Positions 45,691 through 57,339 of a stretch of DNA of 64,000 bases are shown here, piece after piece (the first letter of the stretch is position 1; each line of letters begins with the position of its first letter). The DNA is from Cylicocyclus nassatus (Eukaryota; Nematoda; Chromadorea; Rhabditida; Strongylidae): NCBI GenBank assembly GCA_958299035.1, contig CATQJL010000223.1:9971753-10035752 (forward strand), in the 5' to 3' direction. The notes beneath the pieces are model-generated. The model did not search any database. It had not been told where the DNA came from and saw only the letters and a program-made list of their open reading frames with translations. The position numbers were made by a program, and so were the translations under genes.

Positions 45691-46350
45691 TTGGTAGATA
45701 TATTAGCATCCGATGTACTCCTTAGCATCGCCCCGCCAAATAATCCTTTAGCGCGCTCTCTTGCAAACCGTATGAGCTGTGCTCTTAGACACTCATTAGA
45801 TAAGTTTTTTGGGAACAAATCTTTCAGAATTTCGGCCATTAGTCTGACTCCTACCGCCGTAAAAGTAGAGAAAGTCCTGCGTACCAGACTATTCCCGTGG
45901 TTTGGAAGATTTAACGATCTCTATCAACCAGCAGGGTTCCATGGAACGGTCATCCATGCGAATAATCTTGTGGACTCAATTTTTGATTGGAATCTGGCGC
46001 TCAACAATAATAATTTCGTTGGTGCGTTTTGCGTTAACCCTTCTAAGACATTTGATGGAGTTCATCACGGAAAACTGCAACCTTGCACAAGTGATTTCCC
46101 GCAAGGGGAGGTTCTTTCTCCATCACTCTTTCTATTATACTATTTCGATTATATGTTACTGATTGTCCATTTATCTTGAGGACATCCATACATCTGACAC
46201 ATCAGATGTATGCTAGTGGTACAAAGATCTATGGAAGTTTTGAAAATAATCAAATACAGGCCCTAATAGCTCCTCTCTGAAAAATGGATAAAAAAGAATA
46301 AAATGGATAGGGCTGCCCACCTTGGCATATCTGTGAACCTACAAGGGTTT
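45691..46350 (+). pseudogene. Non-LTR reverse transcriptase fragment, 5' part
   Basis: The frame contains ISAISLTPTAVKVEKVLRTR (like the RPISL region of fingers motif 1), NLVDSIFDW, then SKTFDGVHHGKL (like DFSKAFDxVxHxxL) and PQGEVLSPSLFLLY (like PQGSVLSPLLFLLY). After a frameshift, TKIYGSFENNQIQALIAPL follows the region where the catalytic FADD would be; the bases there now read YASGTKIYG, so the catalytic aspartates are lost. It resembles CR1/jockey-type LINE enzymes. It is cut at 46352 by a mariner insertion and resumes after 51312. Confidence 0.75.
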
Positions 46351-47529
46351 TATTAGGTTGTCCGAATATGTCGCATTCTTTCTTACCGCGACAGAGTGAT
46401 CACGAAAGAGAATGAATGAGGTACCATTTGATAGCGCAATGCAAGCTCTACAAGAAAAAGTAAAAACCCTCTGCGGAAGCTTTGTTTCACCAGAAGTTTG
46501 AATCAAAAATATGAACAATTTCACATACCCAAAAATCTTATCTCCAACCATAAATGTCTTAGGCATCTCCAGTTTGCACAAACACGTACCTTTTACAACA
46601 GACCTTCACATGTACATTCGTAAAATTTTCCCATGGCTAGAACAAGAGAAATTAGAGTAAGTCAAAAGCTATGTCGCGTTCTTCGGCTTCTTTGCAAAAA
46701 ATTTGATTTTTTTCGGAGATGAAAAAAAAAGAAAAAAGTTTTTTTTATAAACTTTGTAGAGGGCTGAAAATTCGTGATTATACTTTAAAAGGTTTATGCT
46801 ACGGAATCAGCTATTTGGGAGTAGCTCAGGATTGCTTTGGCAAAATCATCCCAAATTTCGTTTCCTCGATTTCTAAACATGGAAAAGCCACAAAAGTGTG
46901 CATACAAGTGTCATCCAGGCCCGTAGTAATCTACCCTACCAGGTGGCATCAAAGATGCCGGCAAGTTCGCGAACCTCGCGGCATGTTCGTGTTTCGGGCG
47001 CAAGCTAAATCTTGCTTTAGATTCTCGCTTTTTGGTTAGTTTTCCTCTTTTTTTTTGTATTTCTCGACTTTGACGTCTTATTCGCCTTGATCTTTCGTAG
47101 GTTCGATAATTTCAAATGCCCGTACTTCGCAGCCATATGCACATGAAATTTTAATAACGCATGCAGCCGCAAAACACTTATCGTCGAGTCATTCGTAACT
47201 TAAAAGGCTTAGTGCACACTATACTTGGGTAATTCGATAATTTTTCATCGAATGAATGAATATCGAATAAATTCGAAAAGGAAAAAATTCGAATAAACGA
47301 ATATCGAATAAATTCGGAAAATCAAAATTATCGAATGAATGAATTTCGAATAAATTCGGAAAATCAAAAATATCGAATGAATGAATTTCGAATAAATTCG
47401 GAAAATCAAAAATATCGAATGAATGAATATCGAATATATTCGAACATTGGAAGTCGAATTTCGAATAAATATTCGAATGATTTATCGAATAACTAAAGCA
47501 ATCACACCTCAAACTTGCCGACATATCTG

Positions 47530-47700
47530 GCTAAGGCCGATCCAATCATAATCAGCCCCCTAGTATCCCCTATACCAACTCCTAGCTCAAAATTTTCCAA
47601 AAATTGCTGAAATCAATAAAATAGATTTCGGTTTTAATCAGCACCCTCCCTGGCTTTGTTCGACAGCAGACCTTATTTGTCAGACTTCCACTAGATTTCA
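47530..47700 (+). repeat. Retroposon-tail fragment, copy 3
   Basis: AATCATAATCAGC, CCCTATACCAACTCC and AGCTCAAAATTTTCCAAAAA align with 21790-21860. It lacks the CAGA-rich end. Confidence 0.5.
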
Positions 47701-47869
47701 AAGACGTTTAGCAGAGTAAAGATAAAATTGGCTGGAGCTAAAATCTAAAAATGAGAAATATTGCAACTTGGTGTAAGCACCTAATGAGCTGTTCGGATTC
47801 ATAGCGCTGGTGTGCGATCTTTTGAAGCAATAAGGTGGCCACATCTGTACTCAAATTCTACAAATGCTA

Positions 47870-48038
47870 TAGGCCGTCCGGCCGCGCTGTGCTCGGAGAG
47901 CAACGCGGTTGCGTCCACTGAAGGTGGTTCATGACTGAAAGAGATGCAGAGAAAACAGGCGGCGAAAGTGCACGAAGGAAGAGGAGTGACACGTAGTGCA
48001 CACCTTGCGCACTCTTCGCGCCCAGCGCGGACGGCCTA
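47870..48038. mobile_element. 169-bp TA-flanked MITE
   Basis: Ends TAGGCCGTCCGGCCGCGCTG and CAGCGCGGACGGCCTA are inverted and flanked by TA on both sides. GC-richer than its surroundings. Confidence 0.8.
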
Positions 48039-49173
48039 TACGATACATTGCCTGTTCATCGGAGACTTTCGTCTTGTGTGGTATGAGCTAGTCGTGGACG
48101 AAGGCATGTGATTTCCTCCGCGAAGCGAGCACGAATGCCCCTATAACCCCGAGCATACTGCAGGCATTTCAGTGGCTGGTATGACAATACTCAAATTGTC
48201 CAAAACCTACTCTGAAAGTACAGAATGCAGGGCATTTATCTTTTTAGTATGTTGTGCAAGCTAAACATTTGTGGTAAGCTGCCATTACATCTGAAGACAT
48301 CTCGTAACTGGTAAATCGCGTACGGCGATTTAAACCATCTAATCCTGCACTACAACTGCGATGTCCTTTACTCAATATACACCAATTCGCAAAAAACTCC
48401 AAGGTAACGAATAGGCAGTTTTGCAATAATTTATGCGAGCAAGAATGCTCACTACTGTGGGCTTTGCGTACCGCAAGCATGAGCAATGCAAAAAAAGAAG
48501 AACAGCCATTTCAATTCGGTATGAACTTAGAACATGAGCTTGAATTTGATATCTTCTTTGCTGATTTGGTGCCAATAGCAGTGCGAACAATCTCATTGAT
48601 CGAAAAAACATCAATTAAAATCCACATATGATTTTTTTACTGTCGCAAGCAGTCGGAAGAATGCGACTCTCCATACAGTAAAGGTATACCGGTTGCAAAA
48701 GATGCATAACCGAGTTTTGCGAAAAAAAACGCGGACGAAGTGAGCTTGATACTCAGCAGTTGGCTCTGCAACAAAGTCGAATAATCTGAATACGGAGTAC
48801 ATTCGAATACGAATTCGAATAAACATTCGAATAAAACATTCGAATAAAATCTATTCGAAACGTTTTTTGATTATTCGAGTTTTCGAATATTCGAAACCTC
48901 GTTTTTTGATTATTCGAGTTTTCGAATAATATTCGAAACCTCGTTTTTTGATTATTCGAGTTTTATTCGAAAATGGAAGAACTCCGAATATCGAATTTCG
49001 AATACGAATATATTCGAATGTTTTATTCGAATGATCGAATTTCTATTCGATTCGGACCCAAGTATAAGTGCACACCATGTGCACTACCCGACGAACTTCA
49101 AAATTGAAGCCTACTCATTTTCAGCGATTTCTCCTTATTTCGCTGTCTTTTTTGTTTTTAATGGATATATCTA

Positions 49174-50111
49174 TCAGGTTGTCCCATAAATTCCGTCCGT
49201 TTTGATTTTCGATCGCAATAAATCATGAATTTCTTGTTCCTAGACAGGTTTCAAGGCACCGCTCGATAGAGCAAATCAAACTCTACAAGTTGGCTATCTC
49301 GCTTTTGCATCAGCTCCGATCCATTTCGAGTTTCAAGGCAAAAATTAAAAAGATTTAACTACCCGAAAAATCGAGAAAAAATCATAACTTCGTTCAAAAA
49401 AATCCTGCAAGAAAACAGTATCCATATAACACATTTATATACGCCATTGCCGTATTTTTTCCTTGGCTAAAAATCAAGAAAACGAAAATTTTCATGCTTT
49501 TGCCAAAGTGATGCTGTGATGTCCCTACATAAATAGTTGTATACTATTAGCCTGTAAAAGTACAACCATAAATTCTCAGCTCTCTACAAGCTTTGGTTCT
49601 CGAGAAATATCGAATACAGCTTGCCCTAGTTAGGTGCCTTACGCTAAAATCCATATTTCTCGGAAACTAGTGCCTGTAGAGAGCTGAAAATTTACATTTG
49701 TGCTTCTACAGGCTAGTAGTGTACAACTATATATATATGTAGGAACAGCACAGCATCGCTTTGACAAGAACATGAAAATCTTCGTTTTCTTAATTTCTGA
49801 CCATGGAAAAAATACGGCAACAGCGTATATAAATGTCTCAAATGGGTAGTGTTTATGCAAGCGAGTTAGAATTTTTGTAGGATTTTTATAAACGGAGTTA
49901 TGATTTTTTCTCGATTTTTCGGGCAGTTGAATCTTTTTAGTTTTCGCCTTGAAACTCGAGATGGATCAGAGCTGATGCAAAAGCGAGATAGTCTTCTTGT
50001 AGAGCTTGATTTGCTCTATCGAACGGTATCATGGAACCTATCTAGGACCAAGAAGTTCATGATTTATTGCGACTGAAATTCAAAACGGACGGAACTTATG
50101 GGACAACCTGA
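49174..50111. mobile_element. 938-bp mariner-type palindromic MITE
   Basis: TCAGGTTGTCCCATAA and TTATGGGACAACCTGA are inverted ends with TA flanks. The arms pair almost throughout, including the GATAGAGCAAATCAA and CTCTACAAG segments. The interior resembles 56022-56988. No transposase. Confidence 0.85.
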
Positions 50112-50231
50112 TAGTTAATAGAACACATTTCTACAGTTTGCCAAGTCTGAAAAGGTTTCAGTGAAAAGTCACTAGTAAGGGTGCCCCGCAGAGTGTGCAC
50201 ACATATTAAGTTACAAATGACTCGAGCATAC

Positions 50232-50305
50232 ATCAAGCGCGTTCGAGCCTGCATGCGTCAACTTTGAGCGCCGCAGCACTAACCATTCAACCACGCGGTC
50301 AGTTT
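50232..50305 (-). repeat. tRNA-derived segment in foldback core
   Basis: Minus strand: TGACCGCGTGGTTGAATGGT is A-box-like and AGGCTCGAACGC is B-box-like. It is homologous to 15914-15990. Confidence 0.55.
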
Positions 50306-51312
50306 TTGACTGTGTGCGGCAGCAATAACAAAAACGCACAGAAAAGTCGCGCCTGTGAGAGCGCAGGATCAATACATTGCGTGATAGACATTGACCTGAA
50401 AGAGCAGCTGATTGATAAGAGCAAGACGCAGGCGAAAACGTTGCAAACAAGATTTAAAGGCATTGCAAGAAGAAGATGGCGCTCTTTTTGGTTATATGAT
50501 ATAACCATTTATTTTTTCGACAGATATATCAAGAATTTGAACAAGGAAAAACCCATATAATGATAAGAATCATGGTTTTTTGACAGAAAATGATTTTTCT
50601 GGTCCTTTTGCTGGACGTAATGTGCGTGTTTTGCCGCGCGACGCAATTTCACAGACGCCGTCGGCAAAGGTGCCAGCATCTGGACGTGGTGGGAGCACGT
50701 CCACATGCCGGCAGGCGCAGTCCACAAACTACACACTATTTCCTGCACTTTCTGACCTGCCGGCAGACTTCAAGCTAGACGGCATCTCAAATTTCGACAA
50801 AAATAGATCTTGAACCTGCCGGCAGGTTCACAATTCGGGCCAAATAAATGGCAAACGAGGACATTTCTTGGGTTTCCTTTCAATTCCCATACTATTTCGA
50901 CACCAAAACTGGACCGTAATACAAAAAAATAGATGATCAGCCCGGCTTGGGGGTCCCCAGAGGCAGTTTGAGATTTCTGGGACCTCAAGTCCAAATCAGG
51001 GCGACCTCAGGGCATGAGATGCCGGCAGGTAGGCTGGATTACTACGGGCCCTAGAGAGAGTGTAAGTGTACCAATTGGAGGTACCTAGAATTTTTCTGGA
51101 CGGAAATACTTTTTTTGAAATTTTTTTGGCCTTTAGTGCCTTTTGAAATCTGGCTACAAATACACATATAAAACCTCGTGTATCTAATTGTGAGCTTCAT
51201 TTTGTAGCGCTTCCCTTGGTTTATCGGCTGATATCCCATTTAGTTTGTTTCGAGCTCATCTCACCAGGTGTTGCATGAAACACGATGCGACATTATTTTT
51301 CGGACAACCTAA

Positions 51313-52069
51313 TTATAATGTATTTTAGAGTGACTTTCTAGTTTATCAAATACATGGAATCAGATTGAAAAACTGCTTCATTGCCAAGACTTGGATGTTC
51401 TCGTACATCCCGACTTGCATCTGCCAATCATATCGAACATGCCGTAGACAAAGCACTTTCAGTGTTATTCGCAACTGCAAAGTACATACCGGAAATCCCC
51501 TTGATTCTCAAACAATTTTATAGTGCTTACGTCTGCCTCATTTAGATTACTGGTCTAAATTTTTTCGTTTTCAAGTCGCATAGAAACGAAGACGACCGCA
51601 GGACCTCAAGCTTTGTCCTTTTCTCAAAAAGGATATACGAAAGTTGGAGAAGGTTCAATGAACTTTTACTCGCATACTACATTGTATGAAGCACCAACGG
51701 AAGTTCAACATCGTTGAAATGCCCAAGCAAAACTCGGCTCAAGTCCTTGGTGATGAAGGGTTTAGTAGGAACGTGTATGTGTGGTTATTGACGTTTGCTT
51801 TCGACTTTTTCGCAAAGAGCTTAGACTTTGAAGTCCTCGGTGGGAGTAAATATCAGATTTTCAGAGCGACGAGTAGAAGTAATGGGTTTAAGAATTATTA
51901 TTCACGTACTCTAAGAAAGGGTTTTCGTTTTTTGTTTGATAGTATCATAGGATTCCACGATAGCTTCGCATATTACTATGTAACGCGCTGTAAGTACACA
52001 CTGGTTTTTAAAAGTAGAATCAATGCATTACTCGATTTACTTCATATGAAATACTCTGAAACCAGTTGA
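51313..52069 (+). pseudogene. Non-LTR reverse transcriptase fragment, 3' part
   Basis: Reading frames with frameshifts give DLDVLVHPDLHL (like DLGVxVxxDLxF), a KYIPEIPLILKQFYSAYVCL segment, KRIYEKLEKVQ and then MKHQRKFNIVEMP, the usual order of the thumb and C-terminal region of CR1/jockey-type enzymes. A 127-codon frame at 51686-52069 forms the end. It continues the fragment that stops at 46350, so the mariner split one LINE copy. Confidence 0.65.
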
Positions 52070-52773
52070 TTTGCCCTTTTATAGTTCTTTGAAATTCAGT
52101 TCAAGTGTTTCATGTTTATTGATATAAAGAAAGCCGGCTTTCCAGAACCAAACCACCTTGATTGCTTTGTGGAAGTCCATGTAGCCTTACTCAAAGGATG
52201 GTTATACAAATGGATTTATGTGCTGCGTTCTTTTTTTATGGGAGCAGTGTAAGACAAAGCTTAAAGAGGTCCTCCAGCTTGGGCACTTATGGATTAACCA
52301 TTCGCTTTTTTCCTTAAGAGTGATACAAAGGTTATTCACACCATGGCTGTAGCATGACCACTTATAGCTCTACGGCTATTAAGCGCAGGCTACAGATTTT
52401 CTCCTCGCAGTATAGTTTGATCTTTCGAAAAACTAGCGCTTTACGTCATTTGCATTAAATCAAGACAAACTTGTTGAACTGACTTATTCATTGGGCTCGT
52501 CATTGTATGCGTGATTAGATAAACAAATAAATAAATAAAGGCACCTCTTTGGAAATTCTGTTCTCCACATCGAACTGGACGTCACAAATAGCGTTTTTCT
52601 AGCGCCGCACTCTCAGCTTTCTTTGAGCTGCATTCTGACATGCTGTGCTCTACCGCAATCCGTCCGTTGCAATCAGAATTGACTGATTGAAAGATTGTCC
52701 ACCAGGAGTTAGCTGAGGGCTTCTATACGCCAATCTAAAGGTTGATTATGTATCAAAAAACCGCTGGAAATTT
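52070..52773. other. No gene recognised
   Basis: Follows the LINE end; a short AAATAAATAAATAAA run lies at about 52524-52539. Nothing else is identified. Confidence 0.35.
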
Positions 52774-53962
52774 ATGTACTAGTATGGAAAGGAAAGCATG
52801 TCGTTTTTTGCTTCCTGGTCATGCCATCGCAACAGTTCAAATCCCAGATATGTGTGTGGGACTCTGTTCGAGTTGCTGCTTTCGCACCAAGTCCACGTGG
52901 AGTTGAAATCTGAGACGTCTTAAATGACCGAAAAACTAAAAAAAAATTCGTAACCCCGTTCAAAAAATTTCTACAAATCCTCAATTTGCTCACTAACATA
53001 ATACATCCCCCATCAGACATTCATACGCGCAGTTGCAGGAATTTTTCCTTAGCTCGACGTAAAGAAACTGAAAACTTTGATGCTTTTGACGAAGTGATGC
53101 TAGGCTATTCCCACCTAGGCACTTTTATACTACTCTTGGGAAGTACATTCGTGGATTTTCAGCCTTCTACAAGAGCTATTTCTCGAGAAATATTGTTAAC
53201 TAGTTTTCCGCTCTTCAAATCAAATTCGGTATTTCTCGAAAACTAACTCTTATAGAAGGGTGGAAATTTACGGCTGTACTTTTCAAGCTAAGTGATTTAG
53301 AACTACCGGGAACAGCCTTTTCATGCTTCTGCCATTATTTTGGCAGAACCATGAGAATTTTCAGTTTTTATGTTTAAGGAAAAATTACAGTGACTGCGCA
53401 TATGAATGTCTAATGGGGATGTATTTTTATTTTTTTTATTTTGATTTACACTCAGGGTGCACCAAAAAAAAAAGAAGAAGAAGAAAGGAATAAGAAACAC
53501 AACCAAGCAAACCAGAACTGAAGTACGAACTAAGAAACAGATCAAAGTTAAACATCTGTAGAGTCCCCCACCTACAAAATTATGACCATCCTCCCTTTTA
53601 GGAGTGTCAGCGAGCCCCCGGTGCCAAGCTAGCTGACATGGCCCCAACAGAAAAATTTAGGTTTCATTTTGGAGGTGGGCAGGATTCTGTATGTCGGTGA
53701 GTAAGTTGAAGTTGGGGATCTGTAGAAATTTTATAGACGAAGATACGATTTTTCAATTTTTTGGTCACTTGGAACTTTTCAAAATCCGTAAACCTCACAT
53801 GCGTGGACCAAACCTTGTGCAGACGCAGTAGTGCCATTTTGTAGAGCTTGCTTTGCTCTATCGAATAGTATCCCAAACACATTGCTGGGATTTGAAGTGT
53901 TATGATATCATGACCAGGAAATAAAAAGCGACGTCTTTTTCTTTCCAACCCAATATGATTGT
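52774..53962. mobile_element. Mariner-type foldback with an insertion in its right arm
   Basis: The left arm (GGAAAGGAAAGCATGTCG, CTTCCTGGTCATG) and right arm (CATGACCAGGAAATAAAAAG) are inverted. The inner arms pair around AAATATTG and TCTCGAGAAAT near 53190-53240. The right arm also contains an unmatched stretch at about 53445-53660. It has the GATAGAGCAAAGCAAGCTCT motif of this group at about 53835-53860. Confidence 0.65.
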
Positions 53963-54974
53963 TGAATGAAGACGCACTCTGCTCTTGTGATTGCATATCT
54001 TGCCCAGAATATACTAGGTTGTTTCAAAAGTTCTCTCCGATTTGCAAATTTATGATTCAAAATGTTATAACTATTTTAAAATAGCATTTTTTAACAAATT
54101 AAATTTTGCTGGATTATGCGAGATAATGGCTATCACATGAACAGTATGCCGTACAAAAAATTCAAGTGACGCTTTTGCTGCTCGCAGGGCGTCTTTGATA
54201 GCTTCGGAAAATCGATGATGACCGCTATCAAGGATTTCGCCTAGAAAATGCATGGATAAAACAAAAACGCATTTTTGACGAAAATTTCATGGAAAATTGA
54301 AACTGCAACACGAATCCAACGAAATAAATCTAAAAATTCTTGCCTTGAGCAGCTTGTCAAAGAAAAAAGTCAGTGGACTCTACAAAAAAGAGAAAAAGGT
54401 TTTTTTGTCTTTCTCGCCAAAATCAGCTGTTCATCAATCCCCTTTTCAGGTCGCGGTATTGTGCAGTTTTGCGCCAATTTTGTCTGCATTTTTAGCCTAA
54501 CTGATGTGTATCGTAAGTTACTCAGAAGCAACTTACGGGAGTCTTGTCTGCGTCTCCTCCTTTACACACTGTTTGCATTCGTCTAACATCAGTTCACGTT
54601 CAGTTCAACTGAACGTGAACTGATGTGCACGAGTTTACTGCAGCAGGTGGACAGATGGTCAACTATCAGTTCACTCGTTATGCTTATAGCATGGGAAGGC
54701 GGACGGTCATCAGTTCACCTGACGTGAGGTGAACTGATGGGATAAGTTCAGTTCACCTGAACTTATCGAGCTTTACTACGGGCCTATATATCGGCTAAAA
54801 AAATTCGAGTTGTCTTTACTGCCTAAAAGTTTCTACGAGCAAATTAAAAAAGCCATTATTTGACCTCTCCGCGCGTGCAAGTATGCCTACTCTTCGCTAT
54901 TTGATTTTTTCTTGCTGTCGAAAATGAAAAAATCTAATTGGCTTGTGGTCCCTCCTTGCTCTTGCTTTATACTA
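53963..54974. other. Isolated mariner-like end and hairpin-rich fragment
   Basis: TAGGTTGTTTCAAAAGTTCT at about 54016 looks like a mariner end without a visible partner. The region continues to a hairpin cluster and ends with TACTACGGGCC (54776-54786), the terminus type of the element at 46917-51051. Confidence 0.4.
54502..54767. repeat. Cluster of four near-perfect hairpins
   Basis: Hairpins: CGTAAGTTACTC/GCAACTTACG (about 54511-54538); a 39-bp palindrome at 54587-54625 (CATCAGTTCACGTTCAGTT mirrored around one base); CATCAGTTCACCT/AGGTGAACTGATG (about 54708-54739); GATAAGTTCAG/CTGAACTTATC (about 54740-54768). Three share the core CAGTTCAC or GTTCAG. Confidence 0.85.
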
Positions 54975-55229
54975 TTAGGTTATTCGGAAAGTTTTTTCGC
55001 TTTTTGCGTCTTTGATGTTGGTACAATATTTTAAGAGGGTGCCAGAGGGCTGATAGGGGTTGCTATAAATGGATCTGTAGAGGAAGTCTTTTATTCTCTG
55101 AGGATCCCACCAAAGTTGCACAAAATGCTTTGTAGGGAAGTTTACGCGACTTTAAATTCGACATACGAAAACGAGATTTTCGAATAATTGTATCCTTTAA
55201 GCTTAAACTTGAGTGTAAGGCAGTCAAAG

Positions 55230-55370
55230 AAGCCATCATTGTGCGCAATGCATTTGCCAAGACCACGTCTTTCTTGAGGTAGGTTCAACTCTACTTCAAA
55301 AAGTTCAGATCTAGAGAAGTGAAAGCTAATATTTTGCAGTGTCCTGGAAGGAGTTCCTGCAATATAAACG
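55230..55370 (+). pseudogene. Mariner transposase N-terminal remnant
   Basis: After frame interruptions the sequence reads VQLYFKKFRSREVKANILQ followed by CPGRSS. This fits the second helix-turn-helix of mariner transposases (pattern VQxWFxKFRSGD...D.PRSGRPS). An in-frame TAG lies just before it. No catalytic DD34D region is recognisable in 55400-56020. Confidence 0.6.
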
Positions 55371-56021
55371 AGCATCTCAGAGGGTCCTCTCAAACAGATT
55401 GCAAATATAGCTGCGTGAAATTATCAGCAGGCCTTCAAGCGTCAATAACCCCATTAGAAACCACCTTTGCTAAAGCTGAAATACCGAAAAATTTCAGTGA
55501 CATATACTCCGCAAATTGTCGCGCTCGCAGATTGAGGGCGCGTCGACTCAGCTTTCGTTGCTCATAATTTGATGAAGCAATCCTTTTTGGCCTGGGTTTG
55601 ACAGCAAAAAATTGGCCAAGTACGGCTACATGAAGCGTCATTGTGGTAAATCATTTAGAATAAGCATCAAAAGCATGGCCAGAACAATCAGTCATTCCTA
55701 AAGGTTGATGTATTCAAAATAATGTAATCCTGCTGGTCTTGTACGCTATAAAATTGCTAAGATGCGGTTGTACTGTAAGAGCAAAGTAGTGTGATATCGC
55801 CCTGAAGACCGTTTGTCAAAATTTCAAAACTGAGCAGACTTGCACATATAAGCTATGAGAGATGCCATCCACGCCCATGACTCCGCCAAACCACATGTAA
55901 GAAAAGTGGCTCTCACAAAAGGGGGACTGCGCACCGAGGTTCCTGTTTATTTTTCAAACTCTTTAGACCTTCCTTTACCAATCGTCAAATTTTCTAATTC
56001 CTCGGTGCCTATCAAAAAATG

Positions 56022-56988
56022 TTAGGTTGTCCGGAAATTAATGTCCGTTTTAAATTTCAACCGCAATAAGTCGTCATACACTCTTCATTCTTGAATAAGT
56101 ACTATTACTAATAAGTACTTTCGAAGTACTATTCGATAGAGCAAAGCAAGCTCTACAAGATGGCAATCCTGCTTTAGCAACAGCTTTGATCCACCTCAAA
56201 TTTCGAGCCAAAAACTAAAATGATTCAACCGCCCGAAAAATCGAGAAAAATCATAACTCAATTCATAAGTCTTACAAAAATTCTGACTTGCTCACGTAAA
56301 CACTATCCACATAAGACATCTATGTGCGCCGTTGCCGTATTTTTTCCTTTGTTAGAAATCAAGAAAACGAAAATATTCATGCTTTTGTAAAGTGATGCTG
56401 TGCCGTCCCCGCATAGGTAGATGTATACTACAAATCTGTAGAAATACAAATGTGGACTTTCAGCCCTTTACAAGCTTTATTCCCGAAAAGTTTGAATTTT
56501 AGCTTGGACCACCTGACTAATGAGAGCTATATTTGATATTTCTCGGGAACCAAAGCTTGTAGAGGGCTGAAAATTGGCGTTTGTACTTCTACAGACCAAT
56601 AGTATACATCTACTTATGTGGGAACGGCACAGCATTACTTTGGCAAAAGCATGAAAATTTCCGTTTTCTTGAATTCTAACAAAGGAAAAATTACGGCAAC
56701 GGCGTACATAGATGTCTTATGTGGATAGTGTTTACGTGAGCAAGTTAGAATTTTTGTACCACTCTTATGAACTGAGTTGTGAATTTTCTCGATTTTTCGG
56801 GCAGTTGAATCATTTTAGTTTTTGGCTCGAAACTCGAGGTGGATTAGAGCTGTTGCTAAAGCAAGATAGCCATCTTGTAGAGCTTGCTTTGCTCTATCGA
56901 ATGGTACTTTGAAACTTATTCAAAAATGAAAAGTTTATGACTTATTGCGGTTGAAATTCAAAAGGACATTAATTTCCGGACAACCTAA
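56022..56988. mobile_element. 967-bp mariner-type palindromic MITE
   Basis: TTAGGTTGTCCGGAAATTAA and its inverse form the ends. The arms pair nearly throughout (GATAGAGCAAAGCAAGCTCT and its complement near 56877). TA follows on the right but TG precedes on the left. Closely similar in plan to 49174-50111. Confidence 0.82.
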
Positions 56989-57046
56989 TAGTTGGACCTA
57001 ATAAAGATTAGCTAGTCAAAAACGCCCTTTTTAGGCTTTATTGATT

Positions 57047-57262
57047 TGTCAGGATTAAGGGTTCGCGATCCCCTTTCCTGATGTGTAGCGGTACAGGTTG
57101 GTATTATATATTTATTATCTACATATATTACAATAGAGGGGAAGGGGGAAGACTGGCTAAGCAGCCTTAAGGGGCGCGGTCGTAGACGGTCACTGGCTCC
57201 TATCTGACCTTCTCGGCCAGCTCACGGGAGAGCAGCAGGCGGAGCTTAGCTGCGTCCCGACA
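57047..57262 (-). repeat. LTR (3' LTR in element orientation)
   Basis: 216 bp, TG...CA bounded, containing TATATATTTATTATCTACAT. Nearly identical to 63490-63704, which suggests a fairly recent insertion despite the decayed interior. Confidence 0.9.
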
Positions 57263-57339
57263 TCTCCATTCCTTCTGAAAGCTCGTCCTCGAGCTTGTTT
57301 GGCTGTTGTCGAACGTCTTCCGAGTTACGTGTGTAGGGA

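Larger units (their letters stand above)
47212..49073. mobile_element. Element with AATTCGAAT-rich terminal repeats
   Basis: AGTGCACACTATACTTGGGT at the left is inverted at the right (ACCCAAGTATAAGTGCACAC). Just inside each end lies a block of TCGAATAAATTCGGAAAATC-like repeats (47230-47500 and 48790-49060), so both termini are satellite-like. The interior has a retroposon-tail fragment (47530-47700) and a 169-bp MITE. No transposase is recognised. Confidence 0.65.
46917..51051. mobile_element. GGCCCGTAG-ended foldback carrying three further elements
   Basis: AGGCCCGTAGTAAT and ATTACTACGGGCC are the inverted ends; GATGCCGGCA segments pair just inside. The right-hand part (50640-50830) matches the right arm of 15739-16488. 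A tRNA-like segment is at 50232-50305. Elements at 47212-49073 and 49174-50111 are inserted in it. Confidence 0.72.
46353..51312. mobile_element. Mariner-type element interrupted by nested insertions
   Basis: TTAGGTTGTCCGAA at the left and TTCGGACAACCTAA at the right are inverted ends, with subterminal ATGTCGCAT/ATGCGACAT also pairing. TA precedes the left end; the right flank is TT, presumably mutated. Without the foldback at 46917-51051 it would be about 825 bp. No transposase is recognisable. Confidence 0.72.

Noticed and set aside
47219..47524. 101-codon frame with FDIFDFPNLFEIHS repeats, or a CRISPR-like array
   Set aside because: The units are contiguous degenerate TTCGAA repeats without spacers, mirrored at 48790-49060. 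It is a transposon end, not a gene or a CRISPR array.
52510..52545. AAATAAATAAATAAA as a gene polyadenylation site
   Set aside because: There is no intact gene upstream; it is better read as the tail region of the LINE fragment or a simple repeat.
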